Part shown: positions 1 through 11,655 of the stretch, in pieces
How the letters are laid out: every line of letters starts with the position of its first letter
How positions within the stretch are numbered: position 1 is the first letter of the stretch
Assembly: GCF_024166365.1 (NCBI RefSeq)
Contig: NC_064819.1
Coordinates: 112,574,293-112,638,292, forward strand
Direction of reading: 5' to 3'
Source: Elephas maximus indicus
Lineage: Eukaryota > Chordata > Mammalia > Proboscidea > Elephantidae
DNA: 64,000 nucleotides
Notes under the pieces: generated by a model
The model's database searches: none
Told to the model about the DNA's origin: nothing
Seen by the model: the letters and a program-made list of their open reading frames with translations, nothing else
Made by a program: the position numbers and the translations under genes

Positions 1-75
1 AGGGATCCCTAGTTCAAAGGATGTGGTCTCTGCTCCTGGCTGTTCTTCCTTGGTGGTGGTGGAATCCTTTCCCTG
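1..75 (-). mobile_element. MaLR LTR fragment
   Basis: The segment matches part of the longer MaLR LTR at 47835-48346: shared wording around tcaaaggatgt, tgctcctggct and cttggtggt. It is truncated by the window edge or by decay. The following 76-210 shows nothing recognisable. Confidence 0.5.
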
Positions 76-220
76 CTCTGGAATTGGCTTTTAAGGCAAA
101 CCTGACCAGTCCTCTTGGTGAACCACAATTGCCTTATTTGCACAGTCCCACTCAATCACTTGCTTGGAATTACAAGACCATGGCTAGAAAGGCCACATAA
201 AAGCTATCCTTTGCTCCACA

Positions 221-386
221 AACCAAAACCAAACCTAGTGCCATCGGGTTGATTCTGACTCATAGCGACCCTATAGAACAGAGTAGAGCTACCCCATAGA
301 GTTTCCAAGGAGTGCCTGGAAGATTTGAACTGCTGACCCTTTGGTTAGCTGCCGTAGCACTTAACCACTACGCTACCAGGGTTTCC
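221..386 (-). mobile_element. AfroSINE
   Basis: A near-complete tRNA-derived SINE in reverse orientation. The 3' part (gattctgactcatagcgacc, then tatagaacagagtag) comes first, and the tRNA-like head with a B-box-like segment and gctaccagggtttcc comes last. Confidence 0.9.
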
Positions 387-935
387 CCATTGTACCACAG
401 ACTGTATAAAAAGGTAGAAGGGAGCACAGAAAAATGAAAATATGAGTTAAGGAAGAGGGATTACTGGCTGAAGTTTTTCTATTTCTTTATTGCTTTGGTT
501 ATTCAATTTTAATGTAATATTTAAAAAAGACAGTGGAAACATCAAATTCAGGTATCTTATTAAATAAACTGTAATTTGCCTTGTACTGTGACATGTGCTG
601 ACACATTCATTTTACCAAATTGTTTGAGCTCTGGAGTTTCCAGCCTAGGAAATGGGTGCTAACTGAATATGCAGTTATTGTTATTTGTTTAAGCATGAGC
701 TGCTTTGTATAAATTTCCTTACCTCAGATAGCTTTGCCACGGTTTTATGGAGTTTTTAACTGTCATATTGAACCATTCATACCTAGAGAATATGAAATTT
801 TTCTGTCAGCATGGCTATTACCCTTATAAACATTTCCCTTTGTTTTGGCAGGCTAGGCAACAGAGATTCTGTTAACTTTAGTCAAATATATTGTTTCATC
901 GAAAGAGTTACCACTAATAAATACTTTATTTTTAG

Positions 936-999
936 GAAAGAACTAGAAAAACTACGAAAAGATTTGGAAGAAGAGAAGGCGATGAGAAGTAATCTAGAG
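936..999 (+). CDS. CD2AP: CD2AP penultimate coding exon (coiled-coil segment)
   Basis: This 64-base exon starts after a splice acceptor (TTTTTAG, intron ends at 935) and ends at a donor (GTAATT at 1000). Its first base completes a glycine-type codon from the previous exon, so it enters in split phase and leaves on a codon boundary. The 21 full codons read KELEKLRKDLEEEK followed by AMRSNLE. I recognise this as the C-terminal coiled coil of CD2-associated protein, an SH3 adaptor that links membrane receptors and the podocyte slit diaphragm to actin and endocytic proteins. From memory the human protein has Thr where this has Ala after EEEK. The heptad-like Leu/Glu/Lys pattern fits a homodimerising coiled coil. 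Upstream exons, including the SH3 domains and proline-rich motifs, lie outside the window. Confidence 0.93.
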
Positions 1000-1119
1000 G
1001 TAATTCAGTTTTCCCAGTATTGAGATTTTAGTCAGCATAAACTGGATGTTTTTTTTCTCCAACCCAGCTGGTGATTGATTTCACTAAAAATTATGCTGCC
1101 CTGCTTCAGTTGGACACTC

Positions 1120-1280
1120 CCTGCTGCCTCATAGCCATTTAATTAATCTCTTGTTGACTCCCTGTCACATTCCATTCATTCATTCAGCACTAACTTTCTT
1201 AGGCACCGTGTGAGGAATTTGGTTATCTACTAGTGAATAAAACCTTTTTTTTTTAAGTGAATAAAGCTTACATGGCCCTT
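1120..1280 (-). repeat. old L2/MIR-like interspersed repeat
   Basis: The stretch attcattcattcagcac, then taggcaccgtgtgagg and ctagtgaataaaac, then agcttacatggccct, follows the layout of an ancient mammalian repeat also seen at 41185-41480. It is highly decayed, and family and orientation are uncertain. Confidence 0.4.
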
Positions 1281-1599
1281 GCCTCTTGTGAGTCTCAAGC
1301 TCCAGATCTTTTGCTTACAACACTGCTTCCTCCTTGAGCTGTATGTAGTTCTCTTTTCTTCATCATTTGTCTTCATTTGTTTACTTCTTTCTGCATATCT
1401 TAGAGAAAGTCGTGCCCTGCCATTTTTCAGAGACTCTTCCTGTTCTTCATTTAAGTATTTCATATCCTTCCCTTGCCTCATTACTTAGCCTTTTTCTTTT
1501 GTCAGAATTATAGAACAGAGAGAACGTGGGACTTGCATTTGAAAGACTAGAGCTCCAATTCTGATCACAATAGTGACTAACTTTGAGTTCTATGAGTCA

Positions 1600-1780
1600 A
1601 TTAGATTTAACACTTTCTGCGTATTACCTCATTGGATACACATAACAAGCTGTAAGGTTTATTGTTCATATTTTAAGGATAAGGAAACTTGGGTTTAGAA
1701 TTAAGTAACAGCAGTGGGGTTGAAATTTTTAACAGGAGCAGCCAGACTTTTCAGAGTCTTTGCTCTTAGGGATTAAGTTA
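1600..1780 (+). repeat. degenerate MIR-like relic
   Basis: A MIR-type order is visible: taaggataaggaaactt, then taagtaacagcagtgggg, then tttgctcttag. It is weak and short. Confidence 0.35.
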
Positions 1781-2792
1781 TATACTGTACTGCTTTGGGT
1801 AAGTCACTTAACCACCTTTAGCTTTAGTTGTTCAGATAATATATGGGAATGTAATTTATAAGTTATCAAATACTTCACTTTTACATTTGAAATATCCCCT
1901 GTATTGGTTCTTTTCTGGCTATCTATGAAAATACTAAAAATTTTCACTTATTCAAAAACAACCCCACCTTTCAGGCTCATCTGCCTTCTTGATCGGCTGT
2001 AGTGCTTTTCTTTTTTCATTTAGGATTCATTTGCTGTAAAACAAAGCAAAGAGCCAACCAGACAATAGCCTACATTCGTGCCCTCTAATTCTTCACCTTC
2101 AATTTAGTGCTTAAGTGCATTTTAGGTTTACTGATGCCAAATCCAGTGTTTCTTCTTCAGTTTCTGCAACATTTCACATTTTTACCACTGCCACCTTTTC
2201 AAAGGTGTGTCTTGGTTTGTGCGATAGTGCATTCTTCTGTCTCCAACTTCTCTACCTCCTTTTCCTTTCTTATAACCTGAATATGGGTGTTTCTTCAGTA
2301 CTGTTTTTGGCCCTCCTGTCTGCACATTCACTCTGATTATCTAAACCCATGAATCTAGTGATTACCATATTTCACATAAATAATGTGCATCTTCTGTGCT
2401 TGTGGGCTGTGGGGGGTGAAGGGGAGGTATTTTTGTACCGTACTGTGCTAATTTTTTTTTGCACCAACATGTGGAACAGGATTGACATGAGGCACTTGTG
2501 AGGGTGCCTTGTGGGGAGGGGGGAAGGATGTGGCCAGCAAACCAGTGCAGAAGGTACGTGTTATTTGTGTTAAAATATGGTAGTTCTATGTATTCCCCCT
2601 CTGTACCTAACTCTTCTGCTCCCGGCTTCTATCCTATGTTTCTAGGTATTAAGCCCCTCTGGATGTTCCACTGGGAACTTAACACTTAGCATGTCCTCAA
2701 TTCCTCATCTTCCTTTTCTGTTCTTCCTGATTTTCTGTTTCTGCTAATGCACGTGTGTTTTCTTTTAGTCTGTTCTTTCAGGCCTATTAGCC

Positions 2793-2825
2793 TTCTCTCT
2801 CTCTCTCTCTCTTTTTTTTTTTTTT
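2793..2825 (+). repeat. (CT)n then T-run microsatellite
   Basis: A pure CT dinucleotide run passes into a long T run inside the CD2AP intron. Confidence 0.9.
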
Positions 2826-3164
2826 CATTATTTCTGTCCTGTTTAGCTTGCTCTAACCTCTCTCATTCTTAAATTAATCTTTTCTTGGTCAGATTGCCAA
2901 ATGAAGTTCAGACTTCTTCAGTGGCCCTTTATTTCCTGGTTCTAGTTCATCTTTCTCTCCTCACTTTCTAAACCTCGATTGTGCCTTGTAGTTGATTAAT
3001 CTGATTTTATTCTTGCTGTATTCTCCTGAATTGTCCTTTTTTCCTCATCTTCTCATGCTCACATTCTATAGATTCTCAAGGCCCAGCTTATACTGTCACT
3101 TTTATTAAGTTAGTATCAGTCTTCCTCTAATTAAAAGTAGTTTTGTCTCCCTTCAGATGTGTCC

Positions 3165-3215
3165 ATGAGTTGGAGTCAACTCAGTGGCAACTGATTTAGT
3201 TAGTTTTGTAAGAGA
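3165..3215 (+). mobile_element. AfroSINE 3'-end fragment
   Basis: Only the tail part is recognisable (catgagttggagtcaactc, then agtggcaactgattt). The head is missing. Confidence 0.5.
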
Positions 3216-3229
3216 TGTATAAGTAATAC

Positions 3230-3385
3230 TTTTCTATCTTATTACTATTGTGTACTTACTTAGTTCCTCTCTAGACTGTAAGAGTGGGGTAGGATCCTTG
3301 TCTGTTTCATCTTTGCCCATAGATAGATCATAGCACGGTGCTATAGAAGTAATAGTTATCTAATTATTGCTGAATGAATGTTAAA
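3230..3385 (+). repeat. L2 3'-end relic
   Basis: The sequence ctctctagactgtaag, then atccttgtctgtttcatc and attgctgaatgaatg, follows the classic order of the L2 3' end. It is old and diverged. Confidence 0.5.
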
Positions 3386-4400
3386 GGATACATTTTGAAA
3401 ATGTCTCAAATTCATACTGTGTAGCATGTACAGTTGAGAGATTTTTAAAAAATGTTTTTTGGCTTTTAATTCCTTATATTTTATGCACACACACTTATAT
3501 TTATACATGGAAATAAGGCAATTACCTTATTACAAAGCAATAGAAAATAGTGTTGTGCTTAGTATGCATGTACAATTTAATTTGTCTTATGAGTTATGAC
3601 AGGAATCAAATGAACTATTTCTATTTTGAGCTATTTGATTTGATTCAGTTTACTAATATATACATTCATTATTTCTGCAAAGCCAACAGATACTTGGTTG
3701 ACTTGTATCTCATTGAGTTATAACTTTTTTTTTCCTAATGGGAAAAGTTTGACCCTTGTATTTGTAAAAGCACACTTAATAAGGCATTAAAGTCTTAAGA
3801 TCAGATATTAAAACGAAAACTGTTTCCCCAAACATTATAAAGGTACTACTTTGTACTATTTGTTAACAGTGTACAGTATTAAACTATACTGGAGAGTGAT
3901 AAAAAGGACTAAAAATGAACAATAAATGTAGAAGTGCTAGAAGAGAAACTCTAGCAGTATAAGTATTTGCTGATAACTACATTTATGTCACAAATTGCAG
4001 TCTATAAAGAGAATTACTGACTTTGTGTATGTTGTTGTTATTCCCAGTCCCTTCTCCCTCTTCTACCAGTTTTTTTTTTTCTTACTGCTTTCCATGCATC
4101 CTTGCCTATTAAGTTGGTACAGTTGGTTAATGTATCTTTGGAATAGAGACAATAACAGCACATCAGGATGAAGACTGAAGTATCTTGTCTCAATTCAGTT
4201 AAAGACTAAGGCTTGTCCCAAACCTGTGCTGCTAAATTGGTAGCTAATAATCATATTAGTAAAAGAATAATACCAGGAAAGATGCTGAAATTAGCAAACC
4301 ATTCTTGTTTGGTTGGAATCCTTTATGAGATTATGGCCATATCAAAATTATACTTTTTGACCATGGCAAAGTGCTAATCATTAATAAATGACTATTTGTC

Positions 4401-4572
4401 CGAGGGAAACCCTGATGGCATAGTGGTTAAGAGTTTGGCTGCTAACCAAAAGTTTGGCAGTTCGATTCCACCAAGTGCTCACTGGAAACTCTGTGGACAA
4501 GTTCTGCTCTGTCCTATAGGGTCGCTATGAGTTGGAATCAACTTGATGGCAATGGGTTTGGTTTTTTGGTTT
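4401..4572 (+). mobile_element. AfroSINE with target-site duplication
   Basis: A complete element: tRNA-like head (gaaaccctgatggcatagtg, B-box-like ggcagttcgattcc), middle tgtcctatagggtcgctatg, and a TTTGGTTTTTTGG tail. An 8-bp direct repeat TATTTGTC flanks it (4393-4400 and 4573-4580). Confidence 0.93.
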
Positions 4573-4721
4573 TATTTGTCAGAGATTAGCCATAGCATGC
4601 ATTGTTTGTGTATATTGAAGATGGTGGTGATGTCAGGCGAAGGCAAGGCCTACTTATTTCCATGACACATGCAGGCAAAGGTCAAAGATGATTAAAATAC
4701 TAAATAAATGGAAAGAGAATA

Positions 4722-4890
4722 CAGAAAGCCTGGGCTTTGGAGCCCTAGACCTTACCAATGCAAGTCCTATGTCATTTGCTTAGCATGGAAACATTGGCAC
4801 GCTACTTAATCTCTTCGAGCCTCAGTTTAACCATCTGTAATATATCAAAATTAAATAGTTCTGTGTAGTTATTGTGAAAATTTAATGAAC
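4722..4890 (+). repeat. MIR element
   Basis: The order is typical of MIR: gcctgggctttggagcc, then cttaatctcttcgagcctca, then gtttaaccatctgtaat, then tagttattgtgaaaattt. Confidence 0.7.
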
Positions 4891-5034
4891 TTAAAGAAGG
4901 AAAATCTGATTTCCTTCTTAGTTCCTTAAGTTGTGAATTTCTGTTAAGTGAAAGATGCCTTCTGCCTAATGGTGGGAATATCTTCAATATATTGACTGAG
5001 TCTTAGAGGTATTCCTGGGCTATGAAGATAATTT

Positions 5035-5140
5035 AATCTAAAACATATGGGTTACAAATGGGGAAACTAAGACTAAGGTTAAGTGATTTAACCTCTTAGT
5101 GAAAACATGGAACCAACCTGGCCCTTTCTTTATTCTTTTT
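5035..5140 (+). repeat. MIR 3'-half relic
   Basis: The pattern acaaatggggaaactaagac, then gttaagtgatttaacc, then acatggaaccaacctgg resembles the MIR second half. Confidence 0.5.
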
Positions 5141-5315
5141 ACTGTTCTGTACTGTCCCCCTTGATTAATTGCAGTTCCAGTTACATTTCTTAATTTGGTT
5201 TCAAGGATTTGTAGGACTCTAATGTTTTTTAGTAGTTCTTTTCAAATACTCCTATTACTTAACATTGTTCTGGCTGAAAGAACTACAGTTGCTTTTTTCT
5301 TGTTGTCACCTACCA

Positions 5316-6690
5316 TTGTTGTTGTTGTTGTCGTTAGGTGCTGTCGAGTCAGTTCCAACCCATAGCGACCCTGTGGACAACAGAACGAAACACTGCCTGG
5401 TCCTGAGCCATCGTTACAGTTGTTGTTATGCTTGAGCTCATTGTTGCAGCCACTGTGTCAATCAATCCACCTCGCTGAGGGTCTTCCTATTTTCCGCTGA
5501 CCCTGTACTCTGCCAAGCATAATGTCCTTCTCCAGGGACTGATCCCTCCCGACAACATGTCCAAAGTATGTAAGGTGCAGTCTCGCCATCCTTGCCTCTA
5601 AGTAGCATTCTGGTTGTACTTCTTCCAAGACAGATTTGTTTGTTCTTTTGGCAGTCCATGGTATATTCAATATTCTTTGCCGACACCACGATTCAAAGGC
5701 GTCAATTCATCTTCGGTCTTCCTTTTTCATTGTCCAGCTTTCACATGCATATGATGTGATTGAAAAAACCATGACTTGGGTCAGGTGCACCTTAGTCTTC
5801 AAGGTGACATCTTTGCTCTTCAACACTTTAAAGAGGCCCTTTGCAGCAGATTTGCCCAATGCAATGCGTCTTTTGATTTCTTGATTGCTGCTTCCATGGC
5901 TCTTGACTGTGGATCCAAGTAAAATGAAATGCTCAACAACTTCAATCCTTTCTCTGTTTATCATGTTGTTGCTCACTGGTCCAGTTGTGAGGATTTTTGT
6001 TTTCTTTGTATTGAGGTGTAATCCATCCTGAAGGCTGTGGTCTTTGATCTTCATTAGTAAGTGCTTTAAGTCCTCTTCACTTTCAGCAAGCAAGGTTGTG
6101 TCATCTGTATAACGCAGGTTGTTAATGAGTCTTCCTCCAATCCTGATGCCCCGTTCTTCTTCATATAGTCCAGCTTCTCCTATTATTTGTTCAGCATACA
6201 GATTGAATAGGTATGGTGAAAGAATACAACCCTGACGCACACCTTTCCTGATTTTAAACCAATCAGTATCCCCTTGTTTTGTCCGAACAACTACCTATTG
6301 ATCTATGTAAAGGTTCCTTATGAGCACAATTAGGTGTTCTGAAATTCCCATTCTTTGCAATGTTATTCATAATATGTTATGATCCACACAGTTGAATAAC
6401 TTTGCATAGTCAATAAAACACAGGTAAACATCCTTCTGGTATTCTCTGCTTTCAGCCAGGACCCATCTGACATCAGCAACGATATCCCTGGTTCCACGTC
6501 CTCTTCTGCATCCGGCCTGAATTTCTGGCAGTTCCCTGTCTATATACTGCCGCAGCCATTTTTGAGTATTCAGCAGAATTTTGCTTGTGTGTGATATTAA
6601 TGATATTGTTCTATAATTTCTGCATTCGGTTGGATCAGCTTTCTTGGGAATAGGCATAAATATGGATCTCTTACAGTCAGTTGGCCATTA
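5316..6690 (-). mobile_element. RTE LINE (RTE1_LA-type), 5'-truncated
   Basis: Read on the - strand, this is the 3' 1.37 kb of an RTE non-LTR retrotransposon ending in a (CAA)n-type tail (gttgttgttgtt at 5317). Broken reading frames at 6657-6367, 6240-5707 and 5670-5458 encode reverse-transcriptase pieces. These include GCILSPYLFNLYAEQII, then YTDDTTLLAESEEDL where the active-site YxDD is intact in this frame, and the downstream KIKDHSLQDGLHLN block. The pieces lie in different frames, so no enzyme is made. It is antisense to CD2AP, within its last intron. Confidence 0.9.
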
Positions 6691-6819
6691 TAAGAACTTT
6701 TTGTGACGTTTTCATCTCTTTTGGACATTTTTCATCTTTATTACACCGTGGAAATAAAATCTAGAAATTTGAAAGTATGATCAGATCTTAATGACATAGA
6801 ATAAAATCAAGAAACTTTC

Positions 6820-7085
6820 TTGTTGTTAGGTGACATTGAGTCAGCCCCTGACTCATGGCAACCCCATGTACAATGGGATTGGACCATTGTGGTCCATAAG
6901 GTTTTCATTGGCTGATTTTCCAGAAATAGATCACCAGGCCTTTTACTAGTCTTAGTCTGGAAGCTCAGCTGAAACCTGTTCAGCATCATAGCAACACAAG
7001 TCTCCACTGACAGCTGGGTGGCGGCTGCAGTAGAAGTACATTGGCCAGAAATCAACCCCCGGCCTCCCACATGGAAAGCAAGAAT
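6820..7085 (-). mobile_element. nonautonomous RTE derivative
   Basis: It begins with the RTE tail reversed (cttgttgttaggtgacattg). It then passes directly into sequence matching the RTE 5' region (ctggaagctcagctgaaacc, cagcatcatagcaacac), which in the near-full-length copy lies at 37690-37790. The whole coding middle is missing. It ends about 90 bases before the CD2AP terminal exon. Confidence 0.65.
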
Positions 7086-7173
7086 CCTACCCTGGAGCTA
7101 CTAATGCCCCCATAAAGAAACTTTGCTAAAGGAAAATATTTTATCTATTGCTCATTTTTGTTTTCTATTTTAG

Positions 7174-7215
7174 GCAGAAATAGAGAAGCTGAAAAAAGCA
7201 GTTCTGTCTTCTTGA
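7174..7215 (+). CDS. CD2AP: CD2AP terminal coding exon with stop codon
   Basis: The exon follows the acceptor TTCTATTTTAG and reads AEIEKLKKAVLSS then TGA (7213-7215). It joins in phase to the exon ending at 999, giving NLE-AEIEKL. EIEKLKKAVLSS is the C terminus of CD2AP as I remember it. The human residue at the exon's first codon is Met, here Ala. The exon contributes only 13 residues of the coiled coil and then runs into the 3' UTR. The identity is secure because two exons about 6 kb apart join in frame to reproduce the known C terminus. Confidence 0.93.
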   Translation, partial: AEIEKLKKAVLSS

Positions 7216-8331
7216 GGTGGTGTGGACCCAGTGTTCTTAATGTTCCAGGGATTTGGAAGCGACACTATGAACTTCAGCTGACTTGTTACTGAAAAATAAC
7301 AAAAGTTGGTGTTGTGATAAAGAAAAATGAGCTATAATATCTATAAAAAATTAGGGAAAGGGTAAATTTTTTATATATATTTTGTTTTGCCAATATGAAA
7401 AAAAAAAAAAAAGAGGCCTTATTATTGTGCTGGAATTGCAAACTTTCTTTTTGTTTTTAGTTTGCTTGAAAATACTACTGAATCTGTATAAAAAGGAAAG
7501 AAAGTTCATAATAGTTTTTTTTTATTGAAACTTGTAGTATTATTTTTAAAAAAGATCTATACTATAAATATGGTGATATCTTTACAAGTAATCTGTAAAA
7601 TATACTATTTGAGAGGGCAGTTTAGCTTTATAATAACTATAGTCACTACTTTTCCCATAATACATAAGGGATAGAAACTTTGTATATATATATATTTTTT
7701 ACTTTTAGCTTTCTTACCCAGGATTACACTGTTGTGCCTGTTTGTCTGCAATGCTGTTTATACTTTGGGTGATGAAGTAGGAGTTTTCCTAGCTATAAAC
7801 CAGATTATTCACCCATGCATATAGTAATAACTAATGAAATAATCAAAATAATTTCTTCAATTTTTAGATTATTTCACATTGCTTGCACTATAGGATTCAT
7901 AAAAGGAATTTAGTTAAAATGTATTGAATTGTTAAATATATTTGGGAAAATGTGAGCTTTATTTCAAATTCATTAGATCTAAGAAGTCTAAAACTGTCGA
8001 TTTAACCCTTCACTTGGTGTGCCTACAAACTACAGCACATATATGCAATTACCAGCCTTATTGCTGTATTTTTCTGCTTATTTTATAGGTTCAGATATTA
8101 CTCATTTCATGATTTTATAGTTTAATTCTTCATGGCCTTTTCTCTGATTTTTAATAATGTTAGCATTAGGAAAACGGAACTCAAAGCTTTCAGAACTTCA
8201 GTGTGAGGTTTCATATTTTGACAAATAATCATCATGTAAACGCTCAGGTTTTACATTGTGTGATCTTCCTAATAGACCGGGTTAACTAGTGGAGATATTT
8301 TGGACCGCCGTTTAGGTACCAACTTTGTAGA

Positions 8332-8490
8332 GTGTTACCCGTTGCCATCGAGTCGATTCTGACGCATAGCAAGCCCCTAGGACAGAGTAGAACTGCCCCA
8401 AAGAGTTTCCAGGGGGTGCCTGGTAGAGTCGAACTGCTGGCCTTCTGGTTAATAGCTGTAACTCTTAACCACTATGCCACCAGAGTTACC
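8332..8490 (-). mobile_element. AfroSINE inside the CD2AP 3' UTR
   Basis: A reverse-orientation element from cgttgccatcgagtcgattc to ccactatgccaccagag. It would be transcribed in antisense as part of the CD2AP mRNA. Confidence 0.88.
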
Positions 8491-9147
8491 ATTAGTACAT
8501 CATAAAATATAACATTACAGCTTCTTTAAAACCAAATATAGCCTACTGTATTCAAAATGCATTTTCACAAAATGGGTGAATTAGCAGTTTTTTTCCTAGT
8601 CATTTGTCATCAGTTGAGTATTTAAAGTGTTCTATCTCTAGGAAATATGTATAAAAACATGGGTTTATATTAAAAACTATTTGACATTTTTTTCACTCAC
8701 AAAAACACTAGGTTTTAAGCTTTGTTATAGCAAATGATTTTCAAATTTTTGAGTACCAACTGTCATGCTTCCATTGTATGTCATTTTAAACAACCTAACT
8801 GATATTTTCCTTTAAGTTTTAGTTTTAACTGAAATCTTGTGTTAATTGAAGTTTTCTCATGTTTCAAGTAAAAGAGAACTGAAATAGAAATGAATAGAAA
8901 TGCCAGTACATGATAACTTAATGTCTGATTCACAGCTTACATGAGTGCTTTTGGGAAAAGCTGAGTGTGCACTGAGGTGTGCATATTACCCCTTTAAAGC
9001 CTTCGAGCTCTTCTCCTAATGAGATCACTCCTGGACAAAATTGTTCCCTCCTGTTCTAAAATATTAGAATAATGAATCAATTGAATAATGTCCTTCTTGG
9101 TAATTAAATTGTTTTTTTTTCTTTTAACAGTTCTGTCCTTAGATAAA

Positions 9148-9153
9148 AATAAA
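9148..9153 (+). terminator. possible internal poly(A) signal in CD2AP 3' UTR
   Basis: An AATAAA sits in an A-rich context about 1.9 kb after the stop codon. It could support a shorter CD2AP mRNA, but it may equally be a chance match in AT-rich DNA. Confidence 0.3.
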
Positions 9154-10014
9154 AATAATGACAGTGTATCCTAGAAATCACCCTTCAGCTTTCTCAATGG
9201 GAAATCTATTAAGTGGTCCTGCTCCTCAGTAATGGGGTGTGGAAGTTTCTGGCAGATTTCAGACTGTTTTCAAAAGTTTTTGTTGGTCATTTTCTCACTA
9301 AGCATAAAATCAAGATGGTCGTGAGTATTGAAATACATTTAAAATTTTTGCTTGTGTATTCCTCAGTCAAAATAGAAAAGTATTTGAAGTATTCATGTCT
9401 CAGTTTTTCTGTTTGACCAGAGTAAAGAAAAGAAAACCAAACTCAAAGGAAAAAAATGATTCCTTTAATCTAGCAATTTACTAGTATTTGTTCTTGATAT
9501 GGGAACTTGTATTCCCATTCTTAAAGTTTGTATCACAAAATGGTATGTAATCATAGTCTTTACCTGGGAGTAAATCGTTGAATAATTTGCCTTTTTTTTT
9601 TTTTAATGTGAGTATAACACACTCTAAAGGTGAAAAGTATGGAGTCTGTCATTGCCAAATTATAGGTGAATGTATTATTTATGTTTCTTATTCTCTGAAA
9701 CACATAATATTGCTAATTACCTAATTGTATTCCAGTATTGTGAGTAGTTTTGTGTGACCATTAAGCTCTGTCTTATTTTAAAGTTGTTACCTCTTTATAA
9801 AACTTAAGTCTGAACATGCAAAGAGAGAATGGGCCTGGTGTAACAGAGGATTCTTTTATGCTTCTTACAGTGATTACAGGGGGAAAAAAAAAGTGCTCTT
9901 TCGGTAAACATTTTATCCATGCATTTAAACTTGAAATGTGTGAACAGAATGAGACAATCAGTTAAAATCAGAAATGAGAAGTATTGTAATCTAGTGGCCT
10001 TGTTTTGCTGTAGC

Positions 10015-10075
10015 AATAAAATGACCAAGTGCAATGACTTGATTTAATAAAATTATCTTTTAAAAGTTGCTGCTA
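10015..10075 (+). terminator. CD2AP: CD2AP poly(A) signals and probable cleavage region
   Basis: Two canonical AATAAA hexamers lie 31 bases apart at 10015-10020 and 10046-10051, and a T/G-rich stretch follows from about 10060. This is the usual layout of a strong mammalian 3' end. Which hexamer is used cannot be told from sequence. Confidence 0.6.
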
Positions 10076-10404
10076 TGAGTATTTTTAGCCATAAATTTTT
10101 ACCCTTGTTTTAGCCTGACTTGCCTTCAGTAACTGTTACGTAATACAGTTGATGTTGTGGTATTCTAACATTCCAAAAAAGTGTGGGGAATCTCAGAATG
10201 CTGTGTTTCACTGACTTGTTTACAGGTGCTGTAAAAATGCATGCTTCTCTCTCAAAATGAAAAATTAATAATAAAGAATAGTATTGCCAGTCATGTCCGT
10301 CTTTATGAGTTATTTTTCATTAACTTCAGCATGTGCTCATCTAAATCAGAGTCTGATGCAAATTATTTTATATTACCTTGTGTTTTACAACAACAACAAA
10401 AAAA

Positions 10405-10560
10405 AGTTCTAGAACTGGATGACCTTTGTTTAACCTGTCTATTTTTTCATCTGACACTGGGAGATAATAATTCCTACTTCACAGGATTATTGAGAGAATT
10501 TGAAATGATTTATATAAAGTGTTTTGTAGAGTGATTGGCATAAAGGAGATTCTCAAAAAA
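10405..10560 (+). repeat. MIR element
   Basis: The order ttgtttaacctgtctat, tttttcatctgacactggg, ataattcctacttcacagg, attattgagagaatttg and gattggcataaagg matches a MIR 3' half. It lies just past the CD2AP 3' end. Confidence 0.65.
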
Positions 10561-11655
10561 AAAGAAAACTGGTATTTTGCTTTTCTCAAAAACATTTTAC
10601 CATGTGGATATGATGAAAATTAGATGAATAAGATTAAAAGAAAGGAGGCCTTGTACTTCCTCTTCCCCTGTTCTTGAATACAGCATTTGTTTCTTTGAGG
10701 GAGATACTTTCTCCTTTGTTATATTGTTCGAATGGGAGCTGCTACCATCATACAGATTATACTTCCCTGGTCGTCCATTGGTTTTTTGGTTTGGTCACCC
10801 GTTGATTGATCGAAATTGAGTAATCAGAGACTGAGATTTTAAAAATTGGAAACAGAGCTAATCTCATGATGGGCACTCTCCACAGTCATGTTTTTTCTAT
10901 GATCTGGAGAAAGCTGATTTGAAAGAACAAACCCAGTAGAGGATGAAAAGATTGAACAGAATTCAGAAGGTTTTTTTAATCTGATTGCATTCATTCCTGA
11001 GCCTCAGCCATCTGCTTTTTGGTTCCATGAGCATAAACTTGCTCATAAACTTTTGGGTTTCTGAACTTGCAACTGGAAAGGTCCTAATGAATACAGAATA
11101 CATCATAGAGTTTAGAAGCCATCAAGACCCACATACTCTTATTGAAAATAAGCCACATGCATGGCTCTAGGCTTTCTAGAAATCTAATAGAAGATATGAA
11201 TCATAGAGAAGTAGGATTTAGTGCCAAACGAAAAATATGGAACATAGCATGACACATCATGTAAGTTAAAGTTTAAAAATTTCTGGTTGCTTCTTACTGT
11301 TCTTCATAAACACTGGAGAAAAATTGAGCCTTGCAGGCATGCGATGGTATATTTTTGAATTAAAGAATTTTAGTGTTTGAAGGACTTTAGAGGTTGCCTA
11401 ATACAACACTCTATAGATGGTTTTGTCTGAAAATACAATTTCCAGATTTAGCCTCATTCTAAGAAATGAAAGCAGATAGAAATTTAGCTCAAATGGATCG
11501 ATTAGGCTCTATTGTTTTCCAGTTAAGACTCCAGGGAGATTGGGACCGGGTGCTGAGTATTTTTTTCTGAGACCTAATCATGATTGCTTTTCTTTTACCA
11601 ACACATTATTTGCCAGTCTTCTTGTTCCATATAAGGAAAATTAAGATAGAAATTG
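10561..11655. other. unassigned intergenic sequence
   Basis: An AT-rich stretch with no recognisable exon. Short open frames here have no similarity I recognise. Confidence 0.5.

Larger units (their letters stand above)
1000..7173 (+). other. CD2AP: last intron of CD2AP
   Basis: The intron runs from the GTAATT donor at 1000 to the CTATTTTAG acceptor ending at 7173. It contains MIR and L2 relics, an AfroSINE (4401-4572), an antisense RTE 3' fragment (5316-6690) and a short RTE-derived nonautonomous element (6820-7085). The RTE is antisense to the gene. The stretches 1100-3150 and 3210-4390 are otherwise AT-rich, with degenerate old repeats and a (CT)n tract, and I see no extra exon in them. 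Confidence 0.85.
7216..10066 (+). other. CD2AP: CD2AP 3' untranslated region
   Basis: This AT-rich stretch after the TGA has no competing exon signals and ends at a tandem pair of AATAAA hexamers (10015 and 10046). It includes a 15-A run near 7398, a short TA repeat near 7684 and an inverted AfroSINE (8332-8490). An internal AATAAA at 9148 could give a shorter isoform. The length, about 2.85 kb, agrees roughly with the long CD2AP 3' UTR known in other mammals. The exact cleavage site is inferred. Confidence 0.65.

Noticed and set aside
4401..4480. tRNA gene in an AfroSINE head
   Set aside because: The head is tRNA-derived with A/B-box-like segments, but it is part of a SINE and recurs about twenty times here. 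No functional tRNA gene is supported.
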